Notes under the pieces: model-generated
The model's database searches: none
What the model was told of the DNA's origin: nothing
What the model saw: only the letters and a program-made list of their open reading frames with translations
Origin: Candidatus Nanopelagicales bacterium
Lineage (GTDB): Bacteria > Actinomycetota > Actinomycetes > S36-B12
Assembly: GCA_938091275.1 (NCBI GenBank)
Contig: CALKMY010000227.1
Location: 1 to 9,103 of the forward strand
Length of the DNA stretch: 9,103 nt
Direction of reading: 5' to 3'
Program-made: the position numbers and the translations under genes
Shown: piece after piece, positions 1-6,136 of the stretch
Numbering within the stretch: position 1 is the stretch's first letter
How the letters are laid out: each line of letters opens with the position of its first letter

Positions 1-210
1 ACCGAGGGTTTGTCCATGCCGCACGCCGCCGAGGATTCGCACGGCGTCGGCCTCGAATTTCATGCGTGCGCCACGGCCCGCGCCGAGTCGACGCCGGGCG
101 AGGTCATGCTCGATGTCGCTACTGGACACCTCGACATGCGCTGGGATTCCCTCCACGATTGCCGTGAGGGCCTGCCCGTGCGATTCACCCGCCGTCAGCC
201 ATCGGACCAT
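1..210 (-). CDS. aroC: Chorismate synthase, N-terminal 70 residues (partial)
   Basis: Chorismate synthase makes chorismate from 5-enolpyruvylshikimate-3-phosphate in the cytoplasm, using reduced FMN as cofactor; it is the last step of the shikimate pathway. The visible protein starts MVRWLTAGESHG, the family's N-terminal signature, with the conserved His at residue 11. It continues through a basic region with R40 and R46, at the positions of the usual FMN/substrate-binding arginines, and the G-R-G-A-R-M-K-F-E stretch at residues 45-53. The gene runs off the low-coordinate edge after residue 70; the family is usually about 360-400 residues. The ATG at 208-210 is the only sensible start: an in-frame stop lies five codons upstream and the family begins at this point. 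No Shine-Dalgarno sequence stands at normal distance from this ATG; the nearest good one is at 251-255. The gene follows the prepilin peptidase after 58 bases and shares a pathway with aroE two genes upstream. Confidence 0.96.
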   Translation of the reverse strand, partial: MVRWLTAGESHGQALTAIVEGIPAHVEVSSSDIEHDLARRRLGAGRGARMKFEADAVRILGGVRHGQTLG

Positions 211-239
211 GGTGGAAGTCTGTCAGGTGTGAACGTCAC
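195..239 (-). other. Possible 14-codon leader ORF overlapping the aroC start
   Basis: A GTG at 239-237 lies 11 bases after a GGAGG motif (255-251). It opens a frame of 14 codons, VTFTPDRLPPWSDG, ending in TGA at 197-195, which falls inside codons 5-6 of aroC. A second in-frame GTG at 251-249 overlaps the GGAGG and is less likely. The arrangement would fit translational coupling, where a ribosome ending at 195 restarts at the aroC ATG 13 bases back. The peptide resembles nothing I know, and it has no run of aromatic residues that would suggest attenuation by amino-acid supply. This may be chance. Confidence 0.25.
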
Positions 240-248
240 CCTTACCTG
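224..248 (-). promoter_or_regulatory. Stem-loop in the aroC leader
   Basis: Read on the minus strand, CAGGT at 248-244 pairs with ACCTG at 228-224, and inside it GTGA at 239-236 pairs with TCAC at 232-229 around a three-base loop. A four-base bulge on the 5' side separates the two helices, giving nine pairs in all. It lies between the Shine-Dalgarno-like GGAGG (255-251) and the aroC ATG (210-208). There is no U-tract, so it does not look like a terminator. Inference: folding would bring the GGAGG to an effective distance of about 15 bases from the ATG. No energy was calculated, and a nine-pair interrupted stem can occur by chance in GC-rich DNA. Confidence 0.4.
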
Positions 249-250
249 CA

Positions 251-255
251 CCTCC
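251..255 (-). promoter_or_regulatory. Displaced Shine-Dalgarno (GGAGG) before aroC
   Basis: GGAGG on the minus strand is the only good Shine-Dalgarno match in the 58-base gap before aroC. It ends 40 bases ahead of the aroC ATG, far beyond the usual 5-10. It either serves the mini-ORF starting at 239 or is brought closer by the stem-loop at 224-248. Confidence 0.45.
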
Positions 256-268
256 GTCCGGCGCGCAC

Positions 269-760
269 TCAGCCGACCGATCCGAGTGCCGCGGCACCGG
301 CGACGATCACACCGAGGCCCATGAAGGGTCCGAACGGGACGGGATGCTCGCGCCGCCACCCGCGCAGCAGCCACCCACCAGTGACGACGACTCCGGCGAG
401 GACAAACGCGGCCACATGCCCCCACCACACTGCGCTCCAGCTGATCGTGCCCAGCATCCAGCCGGTGACGAGGGCGAACTTGACATCTCCCATCCCGATT
501 CCGCCGGTGACGTGCCCGATGGCGAAACACGCAGCCGCCGCCACGCTGGCGACGGCAGGCGTGACGATCTCAGTGATGTCGGAGATGACGATGGCATGCA
601 TGAGGGTCGCGATAACGCATCCGGCGAAACAGACGGCGACCATCCGATTAGGGAGCCGATGCTCTCGAATATCGAGCCGGGCAAGCGCCAGGGCCCACCC
701 GATGAACCACAACCACAAGGCGATCGTCGTAGCCATCTCGCCGACGTGTGCATCCACCAT
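269..760 (-). CDS. Stand-alone A24 family prepilin peptidase
   Basis: This is an aspartic membrane protease of the type that cuts the short leader from type IV pilin-like precursors at the inner face of the membrane. The 163-residue protein has the two active-site Asp motifs: D30 in ARLDIREHRLPNR and D92 in GGIGMGDVKF (the G-x-G-D motif). A conserved PFGPFM stands at 142-147. About six hydrophobic segments are visible, near 10-28, 41-59, 66-84, 95-112, 114-133 and 146-161. It lacks the N-terminal cysteine-bearing and methyltransferase part of PilD/GspO, as is common in actinobacteria and Tad-type peptidases. The start is uncertain: ATG at 760 or ATG at 736 (residue 9), neither with a clear Shine-Dalgarno; a stop in frame upstream excludes anything longer. 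It lies between aroE (30 bases upstream) and aroC, like Rv2551c next to aroE in M. tuberculosis. No pilin gene is in the window, so its substrate is unknown. Confidence 0.9.
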   Translation of the reverse strand: MVDAHVGEMATTIALWLWFIGWALALARLDIREHRLPNRMVAVCFAGCVIATLMHAIVISDITEIVTPAVASVAAAACFAIGHVTGGIGMGDVKFALVTGWMLGTISWSAVWWGHVAAFVLAGVVVTGGWLLRGWRREHPVPFGPFMGLGVIVAGAAALGSVG

Positions 761-790
761 TCGACGGTAGAAACCGGAGATGGATCAGCG

Positions 791-1633
791 CTAGGGGCGA
801 CGTCCGTCTGTGGATAGCGAGGCCCGCATCACCTGAACGACACGGGCCAGATTCGCATCGGTCACGGCACCGGTCATCAAGCGCACTTGGTCCACCGCCT
901 GCCACAGCAGCATGTCTCGGCCGCTGGCGACGGGTGCTGTGGGGGCATGGTGAGCCCACGCGTGGGCCAACGGGGTCGGCCAGGGGTGATAGCTGGCGTC
1001 CAAGAGCGCGGTGGAGCCGATCCGTTCGGCGTCCACATCCGCCGCCCACGTGGCTGCGGTGTCGGCCGGCAGGGTGCTAATGAGCAGATCCTCGTCGCCC
1101 CACTGCACGCCGAGGTCCGTTCCGTGGCTCGAACAACCCAGGTCGCGAGCCAGGCGGACCACCTCGTCGGCAGCCTCCGGTCGGCGGGCGTGAACGACGA
1201 TGCTCGTTGCGCCCATGTCGGCCACGGCCGCCACGGCGCTGCGCGCGGTTGCACCTGCACCCAGAATGCGAACCCGCTCGAGACGGTCGACACCGACATC
1301 GCCAAGCGCGGAACAAATGCCGGGGATGTCGGTGTTGGTGGCCCGCCACGTTGACGAGTCGGCTGCTCGCCACACGGTGTTCGCGGAATGCACGCGGCGT
1401 GCTCGATCATCCACATCCTCGACAACGTCGAGAACGACTTCCTTCAACGGCATGGTCAAGCTCAGTCCCCGCCATTGCTCGTCGAGGCCGGCGAAGAATG
1501 CGGCGAAGTTCCGGTCGTTGCACTCGATCGCGTCGTACGTCCAATCCAGGCCCAGCTCGGCGTAGGCCGCGCGATGCAGGTCCGGGGAACGACTGTGGGA
1601 TATCGGCGAGCCAAGAACGGCGGCGCGGTGCAT
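791..1633 (-). CDS. aroE: Shikimate dehydrogenase (NADP-dependent)
   Basis: AroE reduces 3-dehydroshikimate to shikimate with NADPH, the fourth step of the shikimate pathway, in the cytoplasm. The 280-residue product is of normal length. It shows the shikimate-binding SHSRSP (residues 12-17), the catalytic lysine K64 in LTMPLKE, N85 in SANTV, and the second catalytic residue D102 in ATNTDIPG. The nucleotide-binding loop is GAGATARSA at 125-133, followed by a strand ending in HARRP (148-152), where the paired arginines fit NADP preference. Near the C-terminus, GRDMLLWQA (238-246) holds the conserved Gln at 245. The frame is open to 1750, but the ATG at 1633-1631 is chosen: homology begins there, it overlaps the mltG stop by one base (TGATG), and a GGAG at 1645-1642 stands 8 bases before it. 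Translation is therefore probably coupled to mltG. Confidence 0.96.
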   Translation of the reverse strand: MHRAAVLGSPISHSRSPDLHRAAYAELGLDWTYDAIECNDRNFAAFFAGLDEQWRGLSLTMPLKEVVLDVVEDVDDRARRVHSANTVWRAADSSTWRATNTDIPGICSALGDVGVDRLERVRILGAGATARSAVAAVADMGATSIVVHARRPEAADEVVRLARDLGCSSHGTDLGVQWGDEDLLISTLPADTAATWAADVDAERIGSTALLDASYHPWPTPLAHAWAHHAPTAPVASGRDMLLWQAVDQVRLMTGAVTDANLARVVQVMRASLSTDGRRP

Positions 1634-2739
1634 CAACCGTTCTCCGCTAGGTACTCCTGCAACTGAGACTTGAGCTTCAGGAATCGGTCGTAGTCGCGGG
1701 CAAACTTCGTTTCCCGGGTGTCCGGATTGACCGTGACGAAGTACAGCCACTTAGCCTTCGCCGGATCCAGCGCCGCCTCCAAGGCAGCCTCACCCGGTGA
1801 GTTGATCGGAGTTGGAGGAAGGCCGGTGTTTTGGTACGTGTTGTATTCCGATTCCGTTTCCAACTGCTCAGCCGACAGTTGGAGTTCGGTGATGCCAAGG
1901 GCATAGGACACCGTCGAGTCAAATTGCAACGGCATCCCATCATCGAGTCGGTTGTATACGACGGCAGCGGCTTTACGCATGTCTTCGGGAAGGACCTCTG
2001 CCTGCACCAGTGAGGCGACGATCAGCACCTCATACGGGGTGCGTCCGATCTCTTCCGCGCGTGCAACGAGGTCCAAAGACTGCGCCGACTCATCGAACCT
2101 CTCCACGAGAGTAGACAAGATCTGTTCTGCGGTTTCGTCGCCGGCGAGGTCATACGTGGCGGGGAACATGAAGCCTTCAGGCCGCTGCTCTGCCCACGAA
2201 GGCAGGGGCAGGACTCCCGGGTTGTCCAGGACCTGCTCGAACTCCGAGCGCGGCAGTCCGGATGACTCTGTAGCGATGTCGACGGTCTGGGGTAGTCGAA
2301 GGCCTTCGGGAAGCACCAGTCGACTGTCTGCCCGGGACGCCGGGTCCAGCATCAAGATCACCGCGCTGGATCCACTCATCTGACGTCGCAGGGTGTACTT
2401 CCCGGGGCCAATGAATGCGGCGTCTTCGTTCGCCTCGGCTGCATCGACGAAGGCTTGAACGGACAGCACCACTCCCGCATCTGCCAGGGTCTGGCCGATG
2501 GCGGTCAAGGTGTCCCCACGGGCCACGATGATTTCGACCTGCCCGGTGCCGTCGCCGACGTAATCGACTTGGGCTGTTGTCCCGCTGGTGAAGCCCGAGA
2601 CGAACGACCACGTTCCCCACGCGAGGGCAGCAACCGCCAGCAGTACGGCGATCCCGGTGATTCGCCGTGCCCAACTCGATGCGTTTCGCGACGGCGGCAG
2701 CTGATCCGCTTCACTGAAGAACTCGTCGACCTGCGTCAT
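1633..2739 (-). CDS. mltG: Endolytic peptidoglycan transglycosylase MltG (YceG-like)
   Basis: MltG is a membrane-anchored lytic transglycosylase that cuts nascent glycan strands on the outer face of the membrane and so limits their length. The 368-residue protein has a short cytoplasmic head (1-25) with two arginines at its end, one membrane segment (about 27-50), a small LysM-like part (about 66-125, with VARGDTLTAIG), and the YceG catalytic domain to the end. Family marks are EGFMFPATYDL (188-198), ASLVQAEV (242-249) with the conserved glutamate E248, VYNRL (261-265), LQFDSTVSYALG (271-282) and YNTYQNTGLPPTPINSPG (299-316). The choice of E248 as catalytic rests on alignment by eye to the E. 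coli VEKE motif. The ATG at 2739-2737 overlaps the ruvX stop as ATGA, with GAGG at 2750-2747 seven bases before it. The order ruvX-mltG-aroE is the usual actinobacterial one. Confidence 0.95.
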   Translation of the reverse strand: MTQVDEFFSEADQLPPSRNASSWARRITGIAVLLAVAALAWGTWSFVSGFTSGTTAQVDYVGDGTGQVEIIVARGDTLTAIGQTLADAGVVLSVQAFVDAAEANEDAAFIGPGKYTLRRQMSGSSAVILMLDPASRADSRLVLPEGLRLPQTVDIATESSGLPRSEFEQVLDNPGVLPLPSWAEQRPEGFMFPATYDLAGDETAEQILSTLVERFDESAQSLDLVARAEEIGRTPYEVLIVASLVQAEVLPEDMRKAAAVVYNRLDDGMPLQFDSTVSYALGITELQLSAEQLETESEYNTYQNTGLPPTPINSPGEAALEAALDPAKAKWLYFVTVNPDTRETKFARDYDRFLKLKSQLQEYLAENG

Positions 2740-3176
2740 GGAAGGACCTCGCCGGGAGGCTGTCCGCTCGACTTTTCGGCATCGAGGGCATGCTGCAAAA
2801 CGACGGACGCGGCGGCGCTGTCGATCATGCCTCGACTCTTTCGTATCGAGACGCCTTGATCGTGGAAGCCACGCTGGGCTTCCACGGTCGAAAGTCGCTC
2901 ATCGACCAAACGCACGGGGAAATCCACTGCTGACGCGATCTTCAAGGCAAAGCTTCGTGCCGCCTGAGCCGCTGCCCCCTCGTTGCCGTCGAGGCCTCGT
3001 GGCAGCCCAATCACGATCTCGATTGGCTCCACCTCAGCAATGAGATCCCTCAGCGCTTCACCATCGTCGGCAAGAACGGGTTCGTGCGGACTGGCCAAGA
3101 TTCCGTCGGGGTCACATACGGCGACGCCGATCCGGACAGATCCCGGATCGAAAGCTATTCGGCGTCCGCGTCGCAT
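2736..3176 (-). CDS. ruvX: RuvX/YqgF, Holliday-junction-resolvase-like nuclease
   Basis: RuvX (YqgF) is a small RNase H-fold protein, annotated as a putative Holliday junction resolvase and, in E. coli, implicated in trimming the 5' end of pre-16S rRNA. The 146-residue protein has the acidic residues of the fold: D10 in IAFDPGSVRIGVA, the IVIGLPRGLDG segment (54-64), VRLVDERLSTVEA (88-100) with D92 and E93, and D119 in GMIDSAAASVVLQ. Length is normal. The start ATG at 3176-3174 lies 17 bases after alaS. A full AGGAGG (3195-3190) precedes it but at 13 bases, longer than usual, and this motif overlaps the alaS stop codon. No other in-frame start lies nearer to the motif. Its stop overlaps the mltG start by four bases. 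Confidence 0.94.
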   Translation of the reverse strand: MRRGRRIAFDPGSVRIGVAVCDPDGILASPHEPVLADDGEALRDLIAEVEPIEIVIGLPRGLDGNEGAAAQAARSFALKIASAVDFPVRLVDERLSTVEAQRGFHDQGVSIRKSRGMIDSAAASVVLQHALDAEKSSGQPPGEVLP

Positions 3177-3189
3177 GATGAGTGGTCGC

Positions 3190-3195
3190 CCTCCT
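3190..3195 (-). promoter_or_regulatory. ruvX Shine-Dalgarno overlapping the alaS stop codon
   Basis: AGGAGG on the minus strand supplies ruvX. Its first two bases are the last two of the alaS TAG stop (3196-3194), so a ribosome ending alaS translation covers the ruvX ribosome binding site. The distance to the ruvX ATG is 13 bases. Confidence 0.7.
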
Positions 3196-5866
3196 ACCCC
3201 CGCGCGCGAACGATCGCGGCACCAACGTCGGCGAAGGCGGCCTCGATCTGGGCAGGGTCTCCTCCCCCACCTTGAGCCATATCGTCCTTGCCACCACCGC
3301 GACCACCCATACGTTCCGTCACCGTGGTCATCACCTCACCCGCTCGGATCCCCGCCGCTACCGCCGCCGGAGTGCAGGCGACGACGATCGCCGTGGTGTC
3401 CTCGGCAACAGTCGCACCGACATAAACGCCGGCCAGATCCGAAGGCGCCCGAGACTTTGCGTGCTGGGCCAGTTCGCGTAACTCCTTGCCCCCCACGCCG
3501 TCCGGCGCCTGGAAAGTCCACAGTCGAATCCCAGCGACCTCGACGCCCTCGCCCATCAGTGCTCCGGCGTTCGAGAGCAGATCAGCCGACTTGAACCGCG
3601 CTAACTCGCGTTCGGCGTCCTTCAACGACGCGATGGTGCGCTCCACGCGAGAGATCACCTCGTCCCGCGGCGCCTTCACCAGGTCAGACAAGCGCTGCAC
3701 CAGCAGGTGTTCAGCGGCGAGATGCTGGTAGGCGTCGACACCGACAAGCGCCTCCACCCGTCGGATCCCGGCTCCAATCGATCCTTCGGACAGGAACGAC
3801 ACCACTCCGAGTTGACCCGAGCGCTGTGCGTGGGTCCCTCCGCAAAGTTCGTGGGCCCAGTCGCCGACCGAGATAACGCGAACCTCAGACCCGTACTTCT
3901 CACCGAACAACGCCATGGCACCCATCGCCCGAGCTTCATCCTGCGTCATCAGTTGCGCGTGAACTTCGAGGTCTTCGATCAGCAGCTCGTTAACGCGCGC
4001 CTCGACGTCACGCAGGACCGACCCCGATACCGGTTCAGGACTGGGAAAGTCGAACCGCAACCTTCCGGGAGCATTCTCCGATCCCATCTGGGTGGCGGTC
4101 TCACCCAACTGCTCTCGAAATGCTCGATGGATCATGTGGGTGGCGGTATGGGCTCGCGAAATCGCCTTACGGCGGTGCACATCCACCTGCGCGACAACGG
4201 CGTCGCCCTGCGTGATCTGTCCTTGTCGCACTTCCCCGCGATGAACGAACAATCCGGGTACCGGCGACTGTACGTCATACACCTCGAACAGCGATCCGTC
4301 CGCCGTGGTGATCGAACCGTGGTCGCCGAGTTGCCCACCGGCTTCGGCGTAGAACGGGGTCCGATCCACGATGAGTTCCGCGTGTTGGCCCGCTGACACG
4401 ACGGGTGTGGACTCACCGTCAGTCACGATGCCCACCACGACCGATTCAGTCGTGACCTCGTTGTACCCGACGAACGATGTCGATCCGTCGCGTTCGAGAA
4501 AGTCCCGGTACGCGGTGGTCGCGGCGAAACCGCTCTTGCGAGCGGCGGCGTCGGCTTTCGCTCGCTCCCGTTGTTGCGCCATCAGGGTGCGGAACCCCTC
4601 TTCATCGACCTCCAGGCCTTGCTCGGAGGCCATCTCGAGGGTGAGGTCGATCGGGAAGCCATAGGTGTCATGCAGGGAGAACGCCTGCTCACCGGGCAAC
4701 ACGGTCGACCCGGACTGCTTGGCCTCGGCGACCGCTGTTTCGAACAACACGGTTCCGGTACGTAACGTCGTCTCGAACGTGGATTCCTCCCCGATGGCGA
4801 CGCTGCGAATCCGCTCGACTTCGTCGTTCAACTCTGGGTACTGGGGCGCCATGGCCTGGACGGTCGCATCGATCAGCTGCGACATCGTCGGCTCTCCTGC
4901 CCCCAGGATGCGCATGTTGCGAATCACCCGTCGCATCAGGCGTCGAAGCACGTACCCCCGACCTTCGTTGCCGGGTACAACTCCGTCACCGATCAGGAAC
5001 GTGCAGGTTCGAGCGTGATCGGCAACCACCCGCAACGCAACATCATCGCGTTCGGACTTTCCATACCGGGCACCGGTCAATTCGCTCGCGGTGTCCAGGA
5101 TGCTCCGTGTCGTGTCGATCTCATAGATGTTGTCGACGCCCTGCAGCAGGGCCGCCATTCGTTCGAGCCCCATTCCGGTATCGATGTTCTTATTCGGAAG
5201 CTCGTTTAAAATGGGGTAGTCCTCTTTGGCCGGACCTGCACCTCGCTCGAATTGCATGAAGACCAGGTTCCACACTTCGAGGTAGCGGTTCTCGTCGGCT
5301 ATGGGACCTCCCTCGATGCCGTACTCAGGTCCTCGGTCGTAGTAGATCTCCGAACAGGGTCCGCACGGCCCGGGCACTCCCATAGACCAGTAGTTGTCGG
5401 CCTGCCCGCGTCGCTGAATGCGATCCAACGGAAGACCCACATCCCGGTGCCAGATATCGATGGCCTCGTCGTCGTCGAGATACACCGTGACCCACAGTCG
5501 GGACTCATCGAATCCGTAGCCACCGTCGGCGACCGGCTTGGTGAGCAACTCCCACGCGAAGGGAATCGCCCCTTCCTTGAAGTAGTCACCGAAGGAGAAA
5601 TTGCCGGCCATCTGAAAAAACGATGCGTGACGCGTGGTCTTGCCGACTTCTTCGATGTCCAACGTGCGCACGACCTTCTGCGCGCTGGTAGCACGGGGGT
5701 ACGGCGGAGGTGCTTCGCCAAGGAAGTATGGCTTGAAGGGCACCATGCCGGCGTTGACGAACAGCAGGGTCGGATCATCCAGCAGTAGCGACGCCGAGGG
5801 CACGATCTCATGACCGTTATCGGCGAAGTACTTCAAGAATCGCGTCCGGATTTCCGCGGACTCCAT
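3194..5866 (-). CDS. alaS: Alanyl-tRNA synthetase
   Basis: AlaRS joins alanine to tRNA-Ala and removes wrongly attached serine and glycine. The 890-residue protein has the full bacterial layout. The class II catalytic core (about 1-250) has motif 1 around LFVNAGMVPFKPYF (35-48), motif 2 in TTRHASFFQMAGNFSFGDYF (77-96) and motif 3 in DTGMGLERMAALLQG (229-243). The tRNA-recognition region follows (about 250-450), with EGRGYVLRRLMRR at 301-313. The editing domain has HTATH (573-577) and HELCGGTH (672-679), so the four zinc ligands H573, H577, C675 and H679 are all present. A coiled-coil linker spans about 735-765. The C-Ala domain ends with GGRGGGKDDMAQGG (854-867). The ATG at 5866-5864 overlaps the stop of the small upstream gene by one base, and a GGAGG at 5880-5876 inside that gene lies 9 bases before it. 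No sign of truncation or frameshift. Confidence 0.98.
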   Translation of the reverse strand: MESAEIRTRFLKYFADNGHEIVPSASLLLDDPTLLFVNAGMVPFKPYFLGEAPPPYPRATSAQKVVRTLDIEEVGKTTRHASFFQMAGNFSFGDYFKEGAIPFAWELLTKPVADGGYGFDESRLWVTVYLDDDEAIDIWHRDVGLPLDRIQRRGQADNYWSMGVPGPCGPCSEIYYDRGPEYGIEGGPIADENRYLEVWNLVFMQFERGAGPAKEDYPILNELPNKNIDTGMGLERMAALLQGVDNIYEIDTTRSILDTASELTGARYGKSERDDVALRVVADHARTCTFLIGDGVVPGNEGRGYVLRRLMRRVIRNMRILGAGEPTMSQLIDATVQAMAPQYPELNDEVERIRSVAIGEESTFETTLRTGTVLFETAVAEAKQSGSTVLPGEQAFSLHDTYGFPIDLTLEMASEQGLEVDEEGFRTLMAQQRERAKADAAARKSGFAATTAYRDFLERDGSTSFVGYNEVTTESVVVGIVTDGESTPVVSAGQHAELIVDRTPFYAEAGGQLGDHGSITTADGSLFEVYDVQSPVPGLFVHRGEVRQGQITQGDAVVAQVDVHRRKAISRAHTATHMIHRAFREQLGETATQMGSENAPGRLRFDFPSPEPVSGSVLRDVEARVNELLIEDLEVHAQLMTQDEARAMGAMALFGEKYGSEVRVISVGDWAHELCGGTHAQRSGQLGVVSFLSEGSIGAGIRRVEALVGVDAYQHLAAEHLLVQRLSDLVKAPRDEVISRVERTIASLKDAERELARFKSADLLSNAGALMGEGVEVAGIRLWTFQAPDGVGGKELRELAQHAKSRAPSDLAGVYVGATVAEDTTAIVVACTPAAVAAGIRAGEVMTTVTERMGGRGGGKDDMAQGGGGDPAQIEAAFADVGAAIVRARG

Positions 5867-6126
5867 CAGCTGCGGCCTCCGGGATCAATGCCATCTGACC
5901 GACCTGGCTGCTGCCCGCGGTCTGATTGTTGCCCGCGGCTTGATTGTTGCCCGCGATCAGCGATCACGGCGGAGAGCCGATGCGCCGCCTGGGTCGTGTT
6001 GAGCGCCGCCTGCTGAATGGTGAGCGCCACACCCTGATCACGAGCCTGGTCGAGCCACTCGCTGCTCTTGCGGTAGGCCCAAATGCCTCCGGCTGCACCG
6101 ATCGCGGTCCATACAAGTCGTCGCAC
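5866..6126 (-). CDS. Small DUF6167-like membrane-associated protein
   Basis: An 86-residue protein of unknown function, resembling the small actinobacterial proteins annotated DUF6167 that often lie between rarA and alaS. It has a short basic start (VRR), one hydrophobic segment (about 4-17, WTAIGAAGGIWAY), then an amphipathic, probably helical stretch rich in Gln and Ala (20-56). The tail has three RGQQ-type hexapeptide repeats (58-75) and ends GIDPGGRS. The segment is short for a firm membrane anchor, but the start resembles the FTAGAAAGVWA-type start of the family as I recall it. A GTG start at 6126-6124 is chosen: it begins 10 bases after rarA, with a weak AGG at 6138-6136 nine bases before it, whereas the open frame further up overlaps the rarA coding sequence. 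The stop overlaps the alaS ATG by one base, suggesting coupling. Family assignment is by memory and position and needs a profile search. Confidence 0.65.
   Translation of the reverse strand: MRRLVWTAIGAAGGIWAYRKSSEWLDQARDQGVALTIQQAALNTTQAAHRLSAVIADRGQQSSRGQQSDRGQQPGRSDGIDPGGRS
5876..5880 (-). promoter_or_regulatory. alaS Shine-Dalgarno inside the upstream gene
   Basis: GGAGG on the minus strand, 9 bases before the alaS ATG, lies within the codons for the last Gly-Gly of the small upstream protein. It fixes the alaS start at 5866. Confidence 0.75.
5902..5955 (-). repeat. 18-bp tandem repeat, three units, coding RGQQ hexapeptides
   Basis: Three consecutive 18-base units in frame within the small gene upstream of alaS. 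On the coding strand unit 1 is CGCGGGCAACAATCAAGC (5955-5938) and unit 2 (5937-5920) differs from it at 2 of 18 bases. Unit 3 (5919-5902) differs from unit 2 at 5 of 18. They encode RGQQSS, RGQQSD and RGQQPG. Units 1 and 2 even share the codons CAA CAA TCA, suggesting recent duplication by slippage; unit 3 has diverged. Confidence 0.85.
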
Positions 6127-6136
6127 GTGACACAGC

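Noticed and set aside
195..530. A 111-codon minus-strand frame within the prepilin peptidase gene
   Set aside because: Most of it overlaps the peptidase in another frame and is Arg-rich shadow sequence; only its last 14 codons, after the GGAGG motif, merit mention.
761..790. A possible CGGT/ACCG hairpin in the aroE-prepilin peptidase gap
   Set aside because: Only four pairs with no U-tract; too weak to call a terminator or regulator.
1634..1750. A 39-residue N-terminal extension of AroE
   Set aside because: The extension lies inside the mltG 3' end, has no family resemblance, and the downstream ATG at 1633 has a Shine-Dalgarno and the typical AroE N-terminus.
3707..4396. A 229-codon open frame on the plus strand opposite alaS; others at 2983-3594 and 5252-5788
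   Set aside because: All are antisense to highly conserved alaS and/or ruvX sequence, with no recognisable domain and no sign of their own ribosome binding sites; treated as codon-bias shadows.
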